Source: Pseudomonas rubra
GTDB lineage: Bacteria > Pseudomonadota > Gammaproteobacteria > Pseudomonadales > Pseudomonadaceae
Direction: 5' to 3'
DNA length: 64,000 nucleotides
Assembly (NCBI RefSeq): GCF_028656935.1
Contig: NZ_JAMDGZ010000034.1
Location: forward strand, 29,729 to 93,728
This document shows positions 62,339-64,000 of this stretch, one piece after another. A program made the translations under genes and the position numbers. Below the pieces are notes generated by a model that made no database searches, was not told where the DNA came from, and saw only the letters and a list, made by a program, of their open reading frames with translations. How positions within the stretch are numbered: position 1 is the first letter of the stretch; each line of letters starts with the position of its first letter.

Positions 62339-63654
62339 AGCGTGCTATGGGGATGCTGCTCGGCGTGCTGCTGAGTCAGCCCGCCAGCGCCGCCGTCACC
62401 CGCGAAGCCTTTTCCCAGCCCTTGCCGGGGCTGGTCGGGCCTGAGCAACTTGAGCGCTTCTTCCACGGCCGCAGCCTGTTTCGTCAGGCTTGGGTGGTCG
62501 CGCCCTCAAGGGACGCAGCGTTCGATGGCCTGGGGCCGCTGTACAACCGCATCAGTTGCATTGCCTGCCACCCCAAGAACGGTCGCGGGCAGGCACCTGC
62601 CAGTCAACACGAACCACTGCGCACCCTGCTGGTCCGGCTGTCGCTGCCCGGACGCGATGGCCATGGCGGGCCGCTGCCGCATCCTGCCTATGGTGATCAG
62701 CTCAACGAATCGGGCATTCCCGGTGTGGCGGGTGAAGGCCAGCCACATATCCGCTGGCAAGAGCAGTTTGTGACCTTGGCCGATGGTCAGCGGGTCGGCC
62801 TGCGCTCGCCACAGTTGAGCTTCAGCGAGCTCGCCTATGGCCCGTTGGGTGACGTACGCACTTCGATGCGGGTCGGCTCAGTGGTGTTTGGCCTGGGCCT
62901 GCTCGAAGCCATCGACGCCAGCACCCTGCAAGCGCTGGCCGACGTACCCAAGCCTGATGGGGTCAAAGGCCGCGTCAACCGGGTGTGGAGCGTCGAGCGC
63001 CAGCGCCTTGAGCCTGGGCGATTTGGTCTGAAGTCAAACCAGCCGGACCTGCGTCAGCAGGTTGCCAGCGCCATGCACGGCGACCTTGGCATTACCTCGC
63101 CGCTGTATCCCGAACAGAACTGCACGGCGTTGCAAACAGCCTGTCGCCAGGCGGAAAGTGGCGGTGAACCGGAGCTCGATACCCAGCAGTTGGGCGACCT
63201 GCATTTCTACCTGGCGCACCTGGCGCCACCGCCGCGACGTGACCGGGACAAACCCCAGGTGCAGCGTGGCGAGCGGCTATTCACCGAAGCCGGATGCGCG
63301 CAGTGCCACCGCCCGCGCCTGACAACCGGCCAGCATCCGCTGTACCCGCTGTTGTCAGCGCGGCAGATCGAGCCCTACAGCGACCTGTTGCTGCATAACA
63401 TGGGACCGGGCCTGGCCGATGGCCGTGACGACTATCTGGCCGATGGCCGCGAGTGGCGTACCCCGCCACTGTGGGGCCTGGGGCTGCTCGAGCAGATCAA
63501 CCCCGGCGCCGGTTACCTGCATGATGGCCGGGCCCGTACGCTTGAGGAGGCGGTGTTGTGGCATGGCGGTGAAGGGGCGGTGGCGCGGGAGCGTTTCAAA
63601 GCCCTGGAGGCCAATGATCGTTGGGCGTTGCGGGCGTTTTTACAGTCGCTGTAA
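62335..63654 (+). CDS. Di-heme oxidoreductase (DUF1111/DHOR family)
   Basis: This is 439 aa starting at GTG 62335, overlapping the previous stop by 4 bp (GTGA). The signal peptide ends near PASAAV. It has two heme motifs, CIACHPKNG at 75-79 and CAQCHRPR at 321-325, the spacing of the DHOR family, sometimes misnamed thiol oxidoreductases. It ends in a helix typical of the family (ERFKALEANDRWALRAFLQSL). Its presence with a TonB receptor and binding protein suggests reduction or release of a bound metal complex in the periplasm. Function is untested. Confidence 0.82.
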   Translation: MKRAMGMLLGVLLSQPASAAVTREAFSQPLPGLVGPEQLERFFHGRSLFRQAWVVAPSRDAAFDGLGPLYNRISCIACHPKNGRGQAPASQHEPLRTLLVRLSLPGRDGHGGPLPHPAYGDQLNESGIPGVAGEGQPHIRWQEQFVTLADGQRVGLRSPQLSFSELAYGPLGDVRTSMRVGSVVFGLGLLEAIDASTLQALADVPKPDGVKGRVNRVWSVERQRLEPGRFGLKSNQPDLRQQVASAMHGDLGITSPLYPEQNCTALQTACRQAESGGEPELDTQQLGDLHFYLAHLAPPPRRDRDKPQVQRGERLFTEAGCAQCHRPRLTTGQHPLYPLLSARQIEPYSDLLLHNMGPGLADGRDDYLADGREWRTPPLWGLGLLEQINPGAGYLHDGRARTLEEAVLWHGGEGAVARERFKALEANDRWALRAFLQSL

Positions 63655-63657
63655 TCC

Positions 63658-63682
63658 CAATCGCGGGGCAAGCCCGCTTGTA
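63658..63682. repeat. REP element joined to the IS110-type sequence
   Basis: AATCGCGGGGCAAGCCCGCT is a REP core with its GCGGGGCAAGCCCGC palindrome. The usual continuation of the Pseudomonas element (CTCCTACA or CTCTCACA) is missing and is replaced by TGTATGGTAAG, the probable left end of the insertion sequence. Confidence 0.6.
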
Positions 63683-63882
63683 TGGTAAGACTTGAAGGGG
63701 TGGTGGGACTAAATGCCCGATTCTGACTGTTCACAGCAGTACAGACCGTGGGAGACATCGCCCCACCCCTTCCACCAAAGCGCCGATAAAGAATGCATCG
63801 TTTTCAAGCGACGATAGAAGCAAGCCAGCGCCTCTTGGTGAAACCCCTTCAAGCCGAAAAAACCATAACCTCAGGAGCCGTC
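63683..63882 (+). ncRNA. Non-coding leader of IS110-type element, candidate bridge RNA
   Basis: This 200-nt stretch before the transposase has no open frame of note. It carries CTTGAAGGGGT (63691-63701), which is perfectly complementary over 11 nt to ACCCCTTCAAG (63843-63853). The same G-rich strand can also pair with CCCCACCCCTTC (63761-63772). IS110-family elements keep the guide (bridge) RNA in this kind of long non-coding end. The boundaries of the RNA are not visible. Confidence 0.4.
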
Positions 63883-64000
63883 CATGGCAATGCGGGTAGA
63901 TAAGTTGATCGTGGGCGTGGATGTTGCCAAAGCTGAGCTGGTTGTTCATCACGATGACCGTGATGAGCTCATCAGACTGAAAAATTCCAAACTTGAAATC
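63883..64000 (+). mobile_element. IS110-family transposase, N-terminal part (runs off the window)
   Basis: The ATG has AGGAG 7 nt upstream. The first 39 residues include KLIVGVDVAKAELVVHH, the start of the RuvC-like DEDD domain with its first catalytic Asp. The rest is outside the window. Its position against a REP element is that described for ISPpu9/ISPpu10-type elements of P. putida. Whether it belongs to that exact IS cannot be settled from 39 residues. Confidence 0.8.

Noticed and set aside
1..64000. CRISPR arrays, tRNA or rRNA genes, prophage genes, attachment sites
   Set aside because: No regularly spaced repeats, cloverleaf-like sequences, rRNA stretches, integrase genes or direct-repeat ends were seen by eye.

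Overview
The window looks like a chromosomal segment of a Pseudomonas close to the P. putida group. The evidence is high GC with Pseudomonas-style codon use, REP palindromes of the GCGGGGCAAGCCCGC type, a FecI/FecR/TonB-receptor set, a PipR-type LuxR locus and an IS110-family element sitting against a REP sequence. No rRNA, tRNA or CRISPR array was seen.

Layout. (1) 1-22527 is an accessory island. A broken PAAR-domain fragment faces a five-gene minus-strand cluster: a 251-aa unknown protein, a three-helix membrane protein, a 130-aa helical protein, and two giant proteins of 3612 and 2781 aa separated by 9 bp. The 2781-aa protein ends in a lytic-transglycosylase-like domain; most of the rest resembles nothing I can name. 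Remnants of a patatin-like phospholipase and possibly an aldolase lie just upstream. This island is the best candidate for an undescribed system. (2) 23.6-32.1 kb: a beta-barrel porin with a glutamine-synthetase-family ligase, a long SNF2-family helicase and an MFS exporter. (3) 32.2-36.4 kb: a REP pair, a terminator, and a TonB siderophore receptor with its FecR anti-sigma and FecI-like sigma factors, preceded by a Fur-like box. (4) 36.5-38.8 kb: a histidine phosphatase and small hypothetical genes. (5) 38.7-46.9 kb: a plant-responsive LuxR solo (PipR-like) between two proline-iminopeptidase-family hydrolases, followed by a complete peptide ABC importer. A lux-box-like palindrome precedes one peptidase gene. 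The other has a hairpin that pairs with its ribosome-binding site. (6) 47.0-52.1 kb: a small cytochrome c with an apparent ATT start, then a GNAT-C39 peptidase fusion divergent from a RimK-like ATP-grasp ligase, a CorA-like protein and a 40-aa membrane peptide, then a CPBP protease. (7) 52.1-57.0 kb: a thiolase, acyl-CoA ligase and MHS transporter operon divergent from a PAS-LuxR regulator. (8) 57.0-63.7 kb: two lipoproteins, then a TonB receptor (interrupted by an in-frame TAG), a periplasmic binding protein and a di-heme oxidoreductase, preceded by two ModE-like operators. (9) 63.66-64.0 kb: a REP fragment followed by the start of an IS110-family element whose leader has the folding expected of a bridge RNA.

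Working logic. Several units pair a sensor with an uptake system: FecI/FecR with a siderophore receptor, PipR with peptidases and a peptide importer, and ModE-like sites with a TonB receptor, binding protein and heme enzyme. The island at the left end is structurally unlike the rest and is bordered by effector-type debris. All functional calls are from reading motifs in the sequence. No database search was run.
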